The notes under the pieces: model-generated | Seen by the model: only the letters and a program-made list of their open reading frames with translations | What the model was told of the DNA's origin: nothing | Databases searched by the model: none | From: a virus | Strand: one strand, 5' to 3' | DNA: 37,801 nt | IMG/VR virus record: IMGVR_UViG_3300015189_000009 | Location: 1 to 37,801 of that record | Position numbers and translations under genes: made by a program | Part shown: positions 31,012 to 37,801 of the stretch, one piece after another | How the letters are laid out: every line of letters begins with the position of its first letter | Position numbering within the stretch: position 1 is the first letter of the stretch

Positions 31012-31563
31012 ATGGCAGAAGAAATCACTCCTCCAGCACCAACGCCCGGTGATGGAAAAACCGGAGGTAATGGCGGAAAGGGTCAGGAAGATCCAAAAAA
31101 TCCACCTGCAGCACCCAAGACTTTTACTCAAGAGGAACTCGATAAAGTTGTCGCTGATAGACTCGACAGAGAGAAGAAAACCAGAGACAAGGATATAGCA
31201 GATGCCGCAAAGAAAGCTCGCGAAGATGCTTTAAATGAGGCAAAGCTTTCCGATGAGGAGAGGACAAAAAAACAGCGAGAGAAAGATGAGCAGGAACGTC
31301 GTGAGCGTGATCTTAAGATCACTCTTAGGGAGAATAGGGCAGAAGCTCTTGAAGAGCTTGCAACCCAAGATATCCCTAAAGAGTTAGTTGATTTTGTTGT
31401 TGATCCAGATTTGGAAAAACAAAAGACAAAAATCACCACTCTAAAGAAAGCCTACGATGTAGCAGTTGAGAAGGGCATTGCCAAGAAAACTGCGGGTGAT
31501 CCTCCCGTCGATCCTCAAAAACCAAACCAAACAAAGAAGTCTGGCGTCAAAACTACCTTCTAA
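31012..31563 (+). CDS. Scaffold protein (DUF4355/GP20-like)
   Basis: A 183-residue protein with a Pro/Gly-rich start, KTFTQEELDKVVADRLDREK, then a long charged coiled coil (SDEERTKKQREKDEQERRER) and a Lys-rich end. This layout is typical of phage scaffolds, which direct capsid assembly and leave before packaging. It lies directly before the major capsid gene. Confidence 0.88.
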   Translation: MAEEITPPAPTPGDGKTGGNGGKGQEDPKNPPAAPKTFTQEELDKVVADRLDREKKTRDKDIADAAKKAREDALNEAKLSDEERTKKQREKDEQERRERDLKITLRENRAEALEELATQDIPKELVDFVVDPDLEKQKTKITTLKKAYDVAVEKGIAKKTAGDPPVDPQKPNQTKKSGVKTTF

Positions 31564-31593
31564 GTTGGTTACTAATTTTTACATCAACTAACA

Positions 31594-32442
31594 ATGGCTA
31601 AGACAGAAGCCCTATCAATTTTTAAAGCAAATGGTACCGACGAAGACGAATTGGCAGAATCGTATACCTCGATTACCGACCAGATTCAGAAGGCAGCAAT
31701 CTCTATGCAGCTTAAGAGTCAGGAATCTCAGATCACGGGTGATCCTCATACCGGTTCTGTGGTAGTTCGTCGTTTGAAAACATCGACTGTAAAAGACTAC
31801 AAAACTGCACGTACTGCAGGCGAAGGTGACAACATCAAGAATAATGGTGTAACTGTTAACCTTAACGTACGCAAAGAAATCGTGGAGGAAGTGAATAAAT
31901 TCGACTTGGATCAGTATGGCTTGCCAGGTATGATCGCAAGACGTGCAACCAACTTTGCATTGTCATTCGCAGCATTTATGGACCGCGCGTTCTTCACTGC
32001 CGCAGAAACTGCAGGTACTGAAGTAGACGTATCTGACGGTTCTGATACATACGATCAGGTTGAATTATTAATCCAAGAGGCTGAGAACACACAAAACGAC
32101 AACGTTGACGGTGTAGATCGTAGTTTATTGAGACTTACTTTAAACACTGCTACATACGGTAAGCTGAAGAAATTCATGCAGAATCAGCCAAATCCTACTG
32201 AGCAAGGTGGCACTATTGAGACTTTCAATGGTGTACGCGTTTTCTCTAATACCCGTCAGACAAAGAGTGCTATCTGTATGGTAGTAGGATCGGTTGCTCA
32301 ACCAGTAGCCATCATTGACTTCAAGCAAGAGGATATTCCTCTAAGTGCTGAAGTTGCCCTAGAAATGTTCTTCAATTACGGCGTGCAAGCTGTAATGGCA
32401 GATCTTATTTTCTGGGCTGATATGGACGAAATTAGCGCTTAA
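31594..32442 (+). CDS. Major capsid protein
   Basis: A 282-residue protein after the scaffold. VNLNVRKEIVEEVNKFDLDQ, GLPGMIARRATNFALSFAAF, MDRAFFTAA and KSAICMVVGSVAQPVAIIDF with the end LEMFFNYGVQAVMADLIFWA match capsid proteins of Gram-positive siphophages with HK97-type fold. Codons are somewhat more uniform than in neighbours, as expected for a highly expressed gene. It forms the shell hexamers and pentamers. Confidence 0.9.
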   Translation: MAKTEALSIFKANGTDEDELAESYTSITDQIQKAAISMQLKSQESQITGDPHTGSVVVRRLKTSTVKDYKTARTAGEGDNIKNNGVTVNLNVRKEIVEEVNKFDLDQYGLPGMIARRATNFALSFAAFMDRAFFTAAETAGTEVDVSDGSDTYDQVELLIQEAENTQNDNVDGVDRSLLRLTLNTATYGKLKKFMQNQPNPTEQGGTIETFNGVRVFSNTRQTKSAICMVVGSVAQPVAIIDFKQEDIPLSAEVALEMFFNYGVQAVMADLIFWADMDEISA

Positions 32443-32444
32443 AC

Positions 32445-32906
32445 ATGGACGAGATCATTGCCAGAATCAAGGCCAAATCCATAGTACTTAATCAATCCCT
32501 AGACGGGACGGATAAAGAGGACTTGCTTGATATGGTAATTGAGAGTGTAGTTGATAGAACATTGATATTCACGAATAGGGACGCTTACGTAGCTGCTTAC
32601 GAGGCTGCAATAGCAGACTTGGACGAAGATGAGGAACTAGATCCTTGCGTAACGGTCCCTATTCCTAAACCTTTAGAGACAGTTCTTGCCCAGATCGTAG
32701 TGAAGTCATTTAGGAGCATTTCTAATGAGAATGCTGCCATAAATGGACGTGTAACTAGGGTCGTTGATAAGGGGCAGGAAGTCAACTTCTCAGATAAGGC
32801 TATGAATTTCTTTGCTTCTGGCAATGACTCGGAAATATTTAGCGGGGCGGAGACTTTGCTTAGACGTTATTTATTACCTAAGACAATTGCGAGTCGATCT
32901 TACTGA
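32445..32906 (+). CDS. Head-tail connector (adaptor) protein
   Basis: A 153-residue protein 2 bases after the capsid stop. LLDMVIESVVDRTLIFTNRD, an acidic loop and ETVLAQIVVKSFRSISNENA fit small helical connectors (gp15/gp6-like adaptors) that bind under the portal. The position supports an adaptor role. It overlaps the next gene if the TTG start is used there. Confidence 0.7.
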   Translation: MDEIIARIKAKSIVLNQSLDGTDKEDLLDMVIESVVDRTLIFTNRDAYVAAYEAAIADLDEDEELDPCVTVPIPKPLETVLAQIVVKSFRSISNENAAINGRVTRVVDKGQEVNFSDKAMNFFASGNDSEIFSGAETLLRRYLLPKTIASRSY

Positions 32907-33255
32907 GTTTAAACAAGCAATCCAAGACACTTTCTACGATAAGGAAGTCCTAGTCTATAGCTCTGAATTAATACAAGATCCAGAACTATTTACAAGACTT
33001 TCCGTAAGTGAGCAACAAGTTGATAGCTTCCTAGGCAATGTAAGCTTTGACAGTTTCGATACAATTCAGGAATCCTACGGTATTAAGGAAAGCTTTGATA
33101 TAGCTATCACTACTGATAAGAGCCTGAGTAACGAAACAATAATTGGCTACCAAGGTAAATACTATAAAGTCTCCAGGGTATTCGCCGAAGATACTCACTT
33201 TTTGATTATTGCAAAGAAATGGTTATCCAGATCCTCAACCTCGATAAGTGCTTAA
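32887..33255 (+). CDS. Head closure (stopper) protein
   Basis: A 122-residue protein, probably from TTG 32887. VDLTEFKQAIQDTFYDKEVL, SFDSFDTIQESYGIKESFDI and YQGKYYKVSRVFAEDTHFLI with AKKWLSRSSTSIS match head-tail joining proteins of the gp16 type, which seal the portal after packaging. The frame is open to 32812, but that would overlap the connector gene by 95 bases; homologues I recall begin near xVxLxEFxQA. Confidence 0.72.
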   Translation: MRVDLTEFKQAIQDTFYDKEVLVYSSELIQDPELFTRLSVSEQQVDSFLGNVSFDSFDTIQESYGIKESFDIAITTDKSLSNETIIGYQGKYYKVSRVFAEDTHFLIIAKKWLSRSSTSISA

Positions 33256-33776
33256 AAAAGTTCAAAAGTATGGAAGGCGTGAATATCATGCCGGAAATAC
33301 GTAAAGGTACATTTAAGGTCCAGAAAGCAGCGGTGAGTTTAGCCCCTGTAGGAACTCCGGAAAGCACCGGGATAAAAGGATACGTAGGAGGCACATTGAA
33401 AGGTTCTATTCGTGTAGGTTTCCAGAAGAAATCACAATCCGGCATAGTTTACACGAACGTAGAATACGCAATTTATCAAGAGTTCGGAACTAGGTTCCAA
33501 AAAGGCAAAGCATTCCTATTACCGGCGCTCAAGCAAGAACGCGCGGGAATAAGAAAGAGCATTGAAAATTCTATCAGAACGCAACTTAAGGCAGCCAAGA
33601 ACGGGGCTAAATTAAGTCCAGAATCCACTAATGGATCAGATACATTCATTAGGGAGACCACTGTGACCGGTGCTAAGAAGGTACGCGGAATCAAGGGGTT
33701 CAGGAGTAGCAAGAAGATCGATAAGGCAGAGCAGAGGAGTAATAAGAAAAAACTCAGTTATTCAAGGAAAAAATAA
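33219..33776 (+). CDS. Head-tail joining protein (HK97 gp10-like)
   Basis: A 185-residue protein. QILNLDKCLKKFKSMEGVNI, TFKVQKAAVSLAPVGTPEST, GGTLKGSIRVGFQKK, YTNVEYAIYQEFGTRFQKG and AFLLPALKQERAGI match the gp10 family. The C-terminal 70 residues are an unusually basic extension (GFRSSKKIDKAEQRSNKKKL). The start overlaps the previous gene by 37 bases but gives the family N-terminus. Confidence 0.82.
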   Translation: MVIQILNLDKCLKKFKSMEGVNIMPEIRKGTFKVQKAAVSLAPVGTPESTGIKGYVGGTLKGSIRVGFQKKSQSGIVYTNVEYAIYQEFGTRFQKGKAFLLPALKQERAGIRKSIENSIRTQLKAAKNGAKLSPESTNGSDTFIRETTVTGAKKVRGIKGFRSSKKIDKAEQRSNKKKLSYSRKK

Positions 33777-34105
33777 TGGAAGAACCAAAAGCGGAAGTAT
33801 CCGCAATACTAATTCAATTAGACGGTGTCAGTACATATCAGGAGCGACCTGAAGTCATTGAGAATCGTCCTTGTGTAACTTATGCAATTGCTGACAATCG
33901 ACCGGAGTATTCTCTAGATAAAGACGTGGCTAATCAAAACGTTGAAGTAGACGTTGATATCTGGGGTGATAATTCTGCGGAAACTGGCTCAATTCTTAAG
34001 GATTTGGAGCGTTTAATGATAGCTGGCGGGTATCGATGTTCATTTGCACAAGATATACCGGACCCGGATGGCGGGAGTCATATAGCAACTAGATTTATAA
34101 AATAA
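33776..34105 (+). CDS. Tail terminator / completion protein
   Basis: A 109-residue protein. RPCVTYAIADNRPEYSLDKD, VANQNVEVDVDIWGDNSAET and SILKDLERLMIAGGYRCSFA fit small tail-terminator proteins (DUF3168-like α/β), which cap the tail tube and dock to the head. Position between gp10-like and tail tube genes is standard. Start overlaps the previous stop (TAATG). Confidence 0.72.
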   Translation: MEEPKAEVSAILIQLDGVSTYQERPEVIENRPCVTYAIADNRPEYSLDKDVANQNVEVDVDIWGDNSAETGSILKDLERLMIAGGYRCSFAQDIPDPDGGSHIATRFIK

Positions 34106-34129
34106 TTTTAATTTTTACTTTCTTAGCTC

Positions 34130-34537
34130 ATGGCAGCAGAGAAATCAATGGGTACTACTCTAGAAGTAGGCGCAACTGCAATCGCAGGTTTAACTTCAAT
34201 CGGAGCGTTCGGTGTCTCAAGTACTGAGATCGACATCACTTCGTTGGATTCACCTGACGGTTACAAAGAGTTTTTATTGTCTCTAAAGGACTCAGGTGAA
34301 GTTCCAATTAAAGGTTTCGTTAAAGACGATACCAACATGGACGAATTGTTTGCTATCGCTGAAGCACAGACATTAGAAGATTGTGTTGTTACATTCCTAA
34401 GCGGAGTTAACTATACATTCGAGGCTTATGTCAAAGAGTTCAAAGAAGCAGAAACCACAGTTGAAGGCGCTCGTGGTTTTGAAGGTTCTTTGAGAATCTC
34501 TGGCAAGGTGGACAAAGCAAGCGAAGTTAGCGCTTAA
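34130..34537 (+). CDS. Major tail (tube) protein
   Basis: A 135-residue β-rich protein. STEIDITSLDSPDGYKEFLL, KDSGEVPIKGFVKD and ETTVEGARGFEGSLRISGKV match tail tube proteins of siphophages (EIDVTxLxSxxGYKEFxxGLxDxGEV). It forms stacked rings around the tape measure. A strong hairpin follows, which fits the need to make this protein in excess over the downstream ones. Confidence 0.88.
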   Translation: MAAEKSMGTTLEVGATAIAGLTSIGAFGVSSTEIDITSLDSPDGYKEFLLSLKDSGEVPIKGFVKDDTNMDELFAIAEAQTLEDCVVTFLSGVNYTFEAYVKEFKEAETTVEGARGFEGSLRISGKVDKASEVSA

Positions 34538-34543
34538 ACATTT

Positions 34544-34582
34544 AGGCTCCGGGTAACACCGGAGCCTACCTATTAATTTTTT
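34544..34582 (+). terminator. Rho-independent-like terminator after the tail tube gene
   Basis: AGGCTCCGG (34544-34552) pairs perfectly with CCGGAGCCT (34559-34567) around GTAACA. TTTTTT occupies 34577-34582, 9 bases further, so termination is probably partial. It would reduce expression of the chaperones and tape measure relative to the tail tube protein. Confidence 0.7.
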
Positions 34583-34593
34583 ACCTATCGAAA

Positions 34594-34920
34594 ATGCTAC
34601 TTAGATTCACATCATTAGCAATCGCTCAAATTGAAGCAGCCAACAACAACCAGGCATATTACCGTCTTTTTGAACCGCCTAAAATGCACATCCTTGCACA
34701 GTTTATTCAAAAGGGTCTTAATCTTCCAACCATTATCGACGCTCATAAAGAGATCGATGTATTTCTTGCCAGTGGAAAGGATGTCTTTGAATTAGCGACA
34801 TTAATTGGAGATGCTTTACGCAGCAATGGTTTTTTTCAGAAGGAGGAGGCACCGGAGACGGAGAGCCAGAGAGCGGACGAGGAGACAGCTCAATACGCTC
34901 CAAACGAGGTAGCCGCTTAG
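34594..34920 (+). CDS. Tail assembly chaperone, short form (gpG-like)
   Basis: A 108-residue protein between the tail tube and tape measure genes. The folded part is LLRFTSLAIAQIEAANNNQA to about residue 80 (DALRSNGFFQ); the last 27 residues are acidic. It holds T7 at 34830-34836, read TTT TTT in frame after GGT, a -1 slip site. The short form is the product without slippage. Such chaperones coat the tape measure during tail assembly. Confidence 0.82.
   Translation: MLLRFTSLAIAQIEAANNNQAYYRLFEPPKMHILAQFIQKGLNLPTIIDAHKEIDVFLASGKDVFELATLIGDALRSNGFFQKEEAPETESQRADEETAQYAPNEVAA
34830..34836 (+). other. Programmed -1 frameshift site T_TTT_TTT
   Basis: Seven T bases form a T TTT TTT slippery heptamer in the gpG-like frame. 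The -1 frame has no stop from here to 35264, where its TGA overlaps the tape measure ATG. A purine-rich AGGAGGAGG follows after 4 bases and GC-rich sequence after that may help pausing. Confidence 0.8.
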
Positions 34921-35267
34921 AAACTTTTACAAAGCAGTGGGAACGTGCCGAAGAGGTAGCAGTACTTATCGGAATAGATCTGAATTACTTTTGGAATTTA
35001 AACCCTAAGCAATTCCTTAAATTTGTAAAGATCTACGAAGATAAAGAGAAAAGACGTGCGCTTGAAGCAGATAGTAATAACTTTATGCTTGGTAGGTATA
35101 TCCGTATTGCAGCCAATGACGCATTTACCGGAGTGAACAACTATCCTGATAAACCATTCTTGGCTAAAGAGGAGAAGAAACCAAAAGTAATGACTGATAG
35201 TCAAATGGAAAGGATATTTGGCAAAATTGCAAACGCACTTAATAAAAAGGTTAGTCCTAAAAAATGA
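34836..35267 (+). CDS. Tail assembly chaperone frameshift extension (gpT-like part of gpGT)
   Basis: The -1 frame from TCA (34836) to TGA 35265-35267. It encodes 143 residues that join to the first 81 of the gpG-like protein, for a 224-residue product. The start of the extension is Gly/Ser/Arg-rich, then KQWERAEEVAVLIGIDLNYF, WNLNPKQFLKFVKIYEDKEK and MLGRYIRIAANDA, which look like real protein sequence lacking a credible start codon before 35085. The GT form binds the tape measure and recruits tail tube subunits. The small frame from ATG 35085 is only its end. Confidence 0.78.
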   Translation, partial: SEGGGTGDGEPESGRGDSSIRSKRGSRLETFTKQWERAEEVAVLIGIDLNYFWNLNPKQFLKFVKIYEDKEKRRALEADSNNFMLGRYIRIAANDAFTGVNNYPDKPFLAKEEKKPKVMTDSQMERIFGKIANALNKKVSPKK

Positions 35268-37801
35268 AGATTGAAGAACTACAAGTTCTAATTTCAGCAA
35301 ATACAAATCAATTTACTAGCGAACTTAAGAAAGTCAACGAAAGCTTAAGTAAGCTAAATACCAATGCTACCAAAACAGGGGAGTCCATAGAGAGTAGCTT
35401 ATTCTCCAATGTGTTCGGCGCCAATGTCGCTGGAATGGCTTTCAGTAAAGGTATGGGAGTAATAACTTCCGGTATGACTAAGGTAATTGATGTATTTGAG
35501 ACAGCTAGCAAAGCTATTATTGAGAATGGATCAGCCTACTCGAGAATCAAGATCGCCACAGATACTGTCACCCAGAACTTAGGACTTACCCGAAAGGAAG
35601 TAGACGGACTTCGTGTTTCGCTGCAGGAAGCGAACGTATACGGTATACAAACAGAGCAAATTATCAAGACGCTAGCTCAATCAGGACTGTATAAAATGGC
35701 ACAGGGCCTCAAGGGAGTCGATGCAAGAACCGGCGAGACAGTAACCGGCGTTAATGCCCTGGTTCTATCCATGAAAGATTTATCCGCTGCAGCTGGGGTA
35801 GACTCGGCCGATGGTATCGAAAGACTTACCAAGTTTATCCGTCGTGGAGAAGCTACGTTTGCTGACGGTATTATCGAGATTGGTGAAATCAATCGTGAGT
35901 ATGGCGCCTACGCCCGAACTGTAGGTAAAACTACCGACACAATATCCGAGCAAGAACGTGCCCAGGTCCGATTTAATGTAGTAATGCGTGAGTCTAAAGC
36001 TACTTTCGGTGCTTACGCCAATACAATGATTAGTTCCGGTAAAGTATTCGACTCAATCGGTAATCGATTACAAGCAATGGCGACAACGATCGGCGCTGCC
36101 CTTGAGCCTATCTTCTCCGTAGTTGGAAACGCGATGTTTCAATTCCTAGGTGGACTAATGGGATCACTTAATGACAGTTCTGACGGAATTAGAGACTGGG
36201 CTACTCAAATAGCAGGCTATATCATGGGACTTGTCAGAGTGATTGGTCGAATGTTTAGCTGGGTTCCAATCTTAGGAGCTGGCTTCCAGAAGTTAGCTAA
36301 TTTCACCCTACAGCCTGCCAAGGGCCTAGGTAACGTAAAGAACCAGGCAACCGGAGCCGGCGGCGCTATGGACAAGCTAGCTGACAGCACTGCAGCGGCT
36401 AAAAAAGAACTAATGGGACTTGCAGGCTTCGATCAAATGGAAGTATTGAATCCACCAAGTGACTCAGGATCAGGCAGTAATAGTGGTGGGCTAGGTGGCG
36501 GTCTAGATGTCGCCGGTCTCGGCGGTAGCATCGATAGCGGACTTGACTTCGATACCATCAATAAACTAGCCGATGAAACCACGGCAAAATTTACTGAAAT
36601 GGGGCATTCCTTTAGCAATATGTTTAATCCTGCATACCTGCTACCACGACTACCAGGCCTAGTTAACTCCTTAGTCAATAGCTTTGGTAATGCCTTTGGC
36701 AGCATAGAGAATACAATGCAAAAGGTATTCGGCTTTGGTATCTCTGACTTAATTGCAGTGAACTTAATTGGTCCAATTTCAATGATACCTAAACTTATGG
36801 ATAGGTTAGGTGTATTCGACTTCTTTAAGCAGGGCAAGTCACAGGCGCTAAGTGAAGTGAAAGCCTTATCGAATGGCGCGCAATATGAAATCATTCAAAT
36901 GGCTGAAGGAATTACAGGTTATTTGGTCGTCCTGCAGGCTAACTCTGGGAGAATAACGAAGGTTAGTGCTGACAATATGATCAAAACGATCAACGATATG
37001 CGCGATAAGACAATTAAAGCTTCTGAGGACCGCACAAGCCGCACAATATCAGATCTGGAGCTACTAAGAGATAAATCTAAGGCAATAAATGATGATACTT
37101 ATAATCAGTTAGTTGCTAAGACTACCGACGCCGGCACTAAGCAAAAAGAGGCTACTAAACAACTGGCCCTAGACGTTGAAACGGAATTACGCAGACTGCA
37201 GGAGAGTGGCATCACTATTACCGATGAAATGCGCGCAGGAGTAACTGAGAAACTAACCAAACTCCGTGATGACGGGATTGTAGTAATGTCAGACAACCAG
37301 GTCCAACAAACGGCAATACTTGAAAAATTGCGTCAATCTTCTGACAAAATCTCTGCAGAGCAAGCCGCGTTTGCTATCGCTAAAAGTATGGAAAATACAA
37401 ACGCACAGATAGCCAACGCTAATAAGACCTATGATGACAGCGTCGCAGCGATTATCAGACTACGTGATGAATCCGGTACTATTACTAGCGATCAGGCTGA
37501 CGAAATGATCCGCAATGCCACAAGAACCCGCGACGAACAAGTAAAACTTGCCCAGGACGGACATACAAAGGTAGTTGATGAAGTAACTAAAATGGCTGGG
37601 GACAATATCAATCAAGTGGACCTAATGAGCGGCAAGGTAAAGAGTGGTTTCGAGTTAATGTTCTCCAATGTAACAAAGGGGCTAAATGACTTCGGTAATG
37701 ACTTTAAGAAGAAATGGGACGAATTCTGGGGGGTAAAGATACCTGAAGGTGTGGGCAAGCTGCGTTCCAAAATGGACGAAGTTTGGAATGGTATTCGTGC
37801 C
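35264..37801 (+). CDS. Tape measure protein, N-terminal part (continues at window start)
   Basis: 846 codons without a stop up to the last base; it continues at the window start to 443. The start KIEELQVLISANTNQFTSEL is a standard tape measure opening. Residues about 50-400 contain the typical Gly/Ala helices with MATTIGAALEPIFSVVGNAM; the stretch about 405-430 (SGSGSNSGGLGGGLDVAGLG-like, Gly/Ser-rich) is a flexible linker; the rest is helical with amphipathic repeats (LLRDKSKAINDDTYNQLVAK-like). The ATG overlaps the previous TGA. It sets tail length; at about 989 residues a tail of roughly 150 nm would be expected. Confidence 0.92.
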   Translation, partial: MKIEELQVLISANTNQFTSELKKVNESLSKLNTNATKTGESIESSLFSNVFGANVAGMAFSKGMGVITSGMTKVIDVFETASKAIIENGSAYSRIKIATDTVTQNLGLTRKEVDGLRVSLQEANVYGIQTEQIIKTLAQSGLYKMAQGLKGVDARTGETVTGVNALVLSMKDLSAAAGVDSADGIERLTKFIRRGEATFADGIIEIGEINREYGAYARTVGKTTDTISEQERAQVRFNVVMRESKATFGAYANTMISSGKVFDSIGNRLQAMATTIGAALEPIFSVVGNAMFQFLGGLMGSLNDSSDGIRDWATQIAGYIMGLVRVIGRMFSWVPILGAGFQKLANFTLQPAKGLGNVKNQATGAGGAMDKLADSTAAAKKELMGLAGFDQMEVLNPPSDSGSGSNSGGLGGGLDVAGLGGSIDSGLDFDTINKLADETTAKFTEMGHSFSNMFNPAYLLPRLPGLVNSLVNSFGNAFGSIENTMQKVFGFGISDLIAVNLIGPISMIPKLMDRLGVFDFFKQGKSQALSEVKALSNGAQYEIIQMAEGITGYLVVLQANSGRITKVSADNMIKTINDMRDKTIKASEDRTSRTISDLELLRDKSKAINDDTYNQLVAKTTDAGTKQKEATKQLALDVETELRRLQESGITITDEMRAGVTEKLTKLRDDGIVVMSDNQVQQTAILEKLRQSSDKISAEQAAFAIAKSMENTNAQIANANKTYDDSVAAIIRLRDESGTITSDQADEMIRNATRTRDEQVKLAQDGHTKVVDEVTKMAGDNINQVDLMSGKVKSGFELMFSNVTKGLNDFGNDFKKKWDEFWGVKIPEGVGKLRSKMDEVWNGIRA
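37791..37801. repeat. Terminal overlap, second copy
   Basis: Identical to bases 1-11; supports circular closure through the tape measure gene. Confidence 0.85.

Noticed and set aside
35085-35267. Separate 60-residue gene
   Set aside because: It is the end of the -1 frame that begins at the T7 slip site; the sequence upstream of its ATG is clearly protein-like and open.
36433-37296. Minus-strand open frames in the tape measure gene
   Set aside because: They are shadows of the + strand frame, which is open throughout and matches tape measure proteins.
1-37801. CRISPR array, insertion sequence or integrase
   Set aside because: No spaced direct repeats of 24-40 bases, no transposase motifs and no tyrosine or serine recombinase signatures were seen on either strand.

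Overview
The window looks like a complete circular genome of a tailed phage with a long flexible (siphovirus-type) tail, opened inside its tape measure gene. The last 11 bases repeat the first 11. Joining the ends continues one open frame, giving a tape measure protein of about 989 residues on a circle of about 37,790 bp. Every convincing gene lies on the + strand and the standard stop codons are used. The sequence is moderately AT-rich. Recognisable virion proteins resemble those of phages of Gram-positive hosts: SPP1-type portal and minor head protein, a Terminase_3-type large subunit, a gp10-like joining protein, a Dit/hub tail tip, a DUF859-type fibre and an M23 lysin. Few starts have a Shine-Dalgarno sequence (exceptions near 7525 and 18824), many genes overlap at ATGA, and some putative -10 boxes sit only 6-9 nt before the start codon. 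A Gram-positive host with unusual initiation, or a Patescibacteria-type host, would fit. The host cannot be fixed from the sequence.

Layout. 1-7486: end of the tape measure, distal tail protein, and a tail hub gene apparently split in two by a fibre cassette, then a DUF859-type fibre. 7495-9915: a palindromic late-type control site, a small membrane protein, a RusA-like resolvase, a second membrane protein, a multi-hairpin non-coding segment and an M23 lysin with an unusual C-terminus. 9920-13450: small accessory genes, many of widespread phage families without assigned function. 13560-16296: a plasmid-like maintenance block with ParA, a ribbon-helix-helix partner, a winged-helix initiator, a hairpin with five exactly 10-bp-phased TCAAWA repeats (candidate origin or centromere), a small RHH regulator and a second winged-helix protein. 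16554-21372: an early operon starting at a promoter/operator, with a gp32-like ssDNA-binding protein, a second YopX-type protein and an HExxH protein. 21380-37801: packaging and head genes (two-domain glycosyltransferase, small and large terminase, portal, two fibre-like genes, minor head protein with a metalloprotease-like tail, scaffold, capsid), then connectors, tail tube, a terminator, a frameshifted chaperone pair and the tape measure.

No integrase is visible, while partition and replication-initiator genes are present, so a phage-plasmid lifestyle is the most economical reading. Two families of palindromes look like control circuits. TGTCWTGACA occurs at three early promoters (10425, 15571, 16554). 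GTTGC-N4-GCAAC occurs four times, always at the head of a lysis, packaging, portal or capsid gene group (7496, 21380, 25622, 30946).
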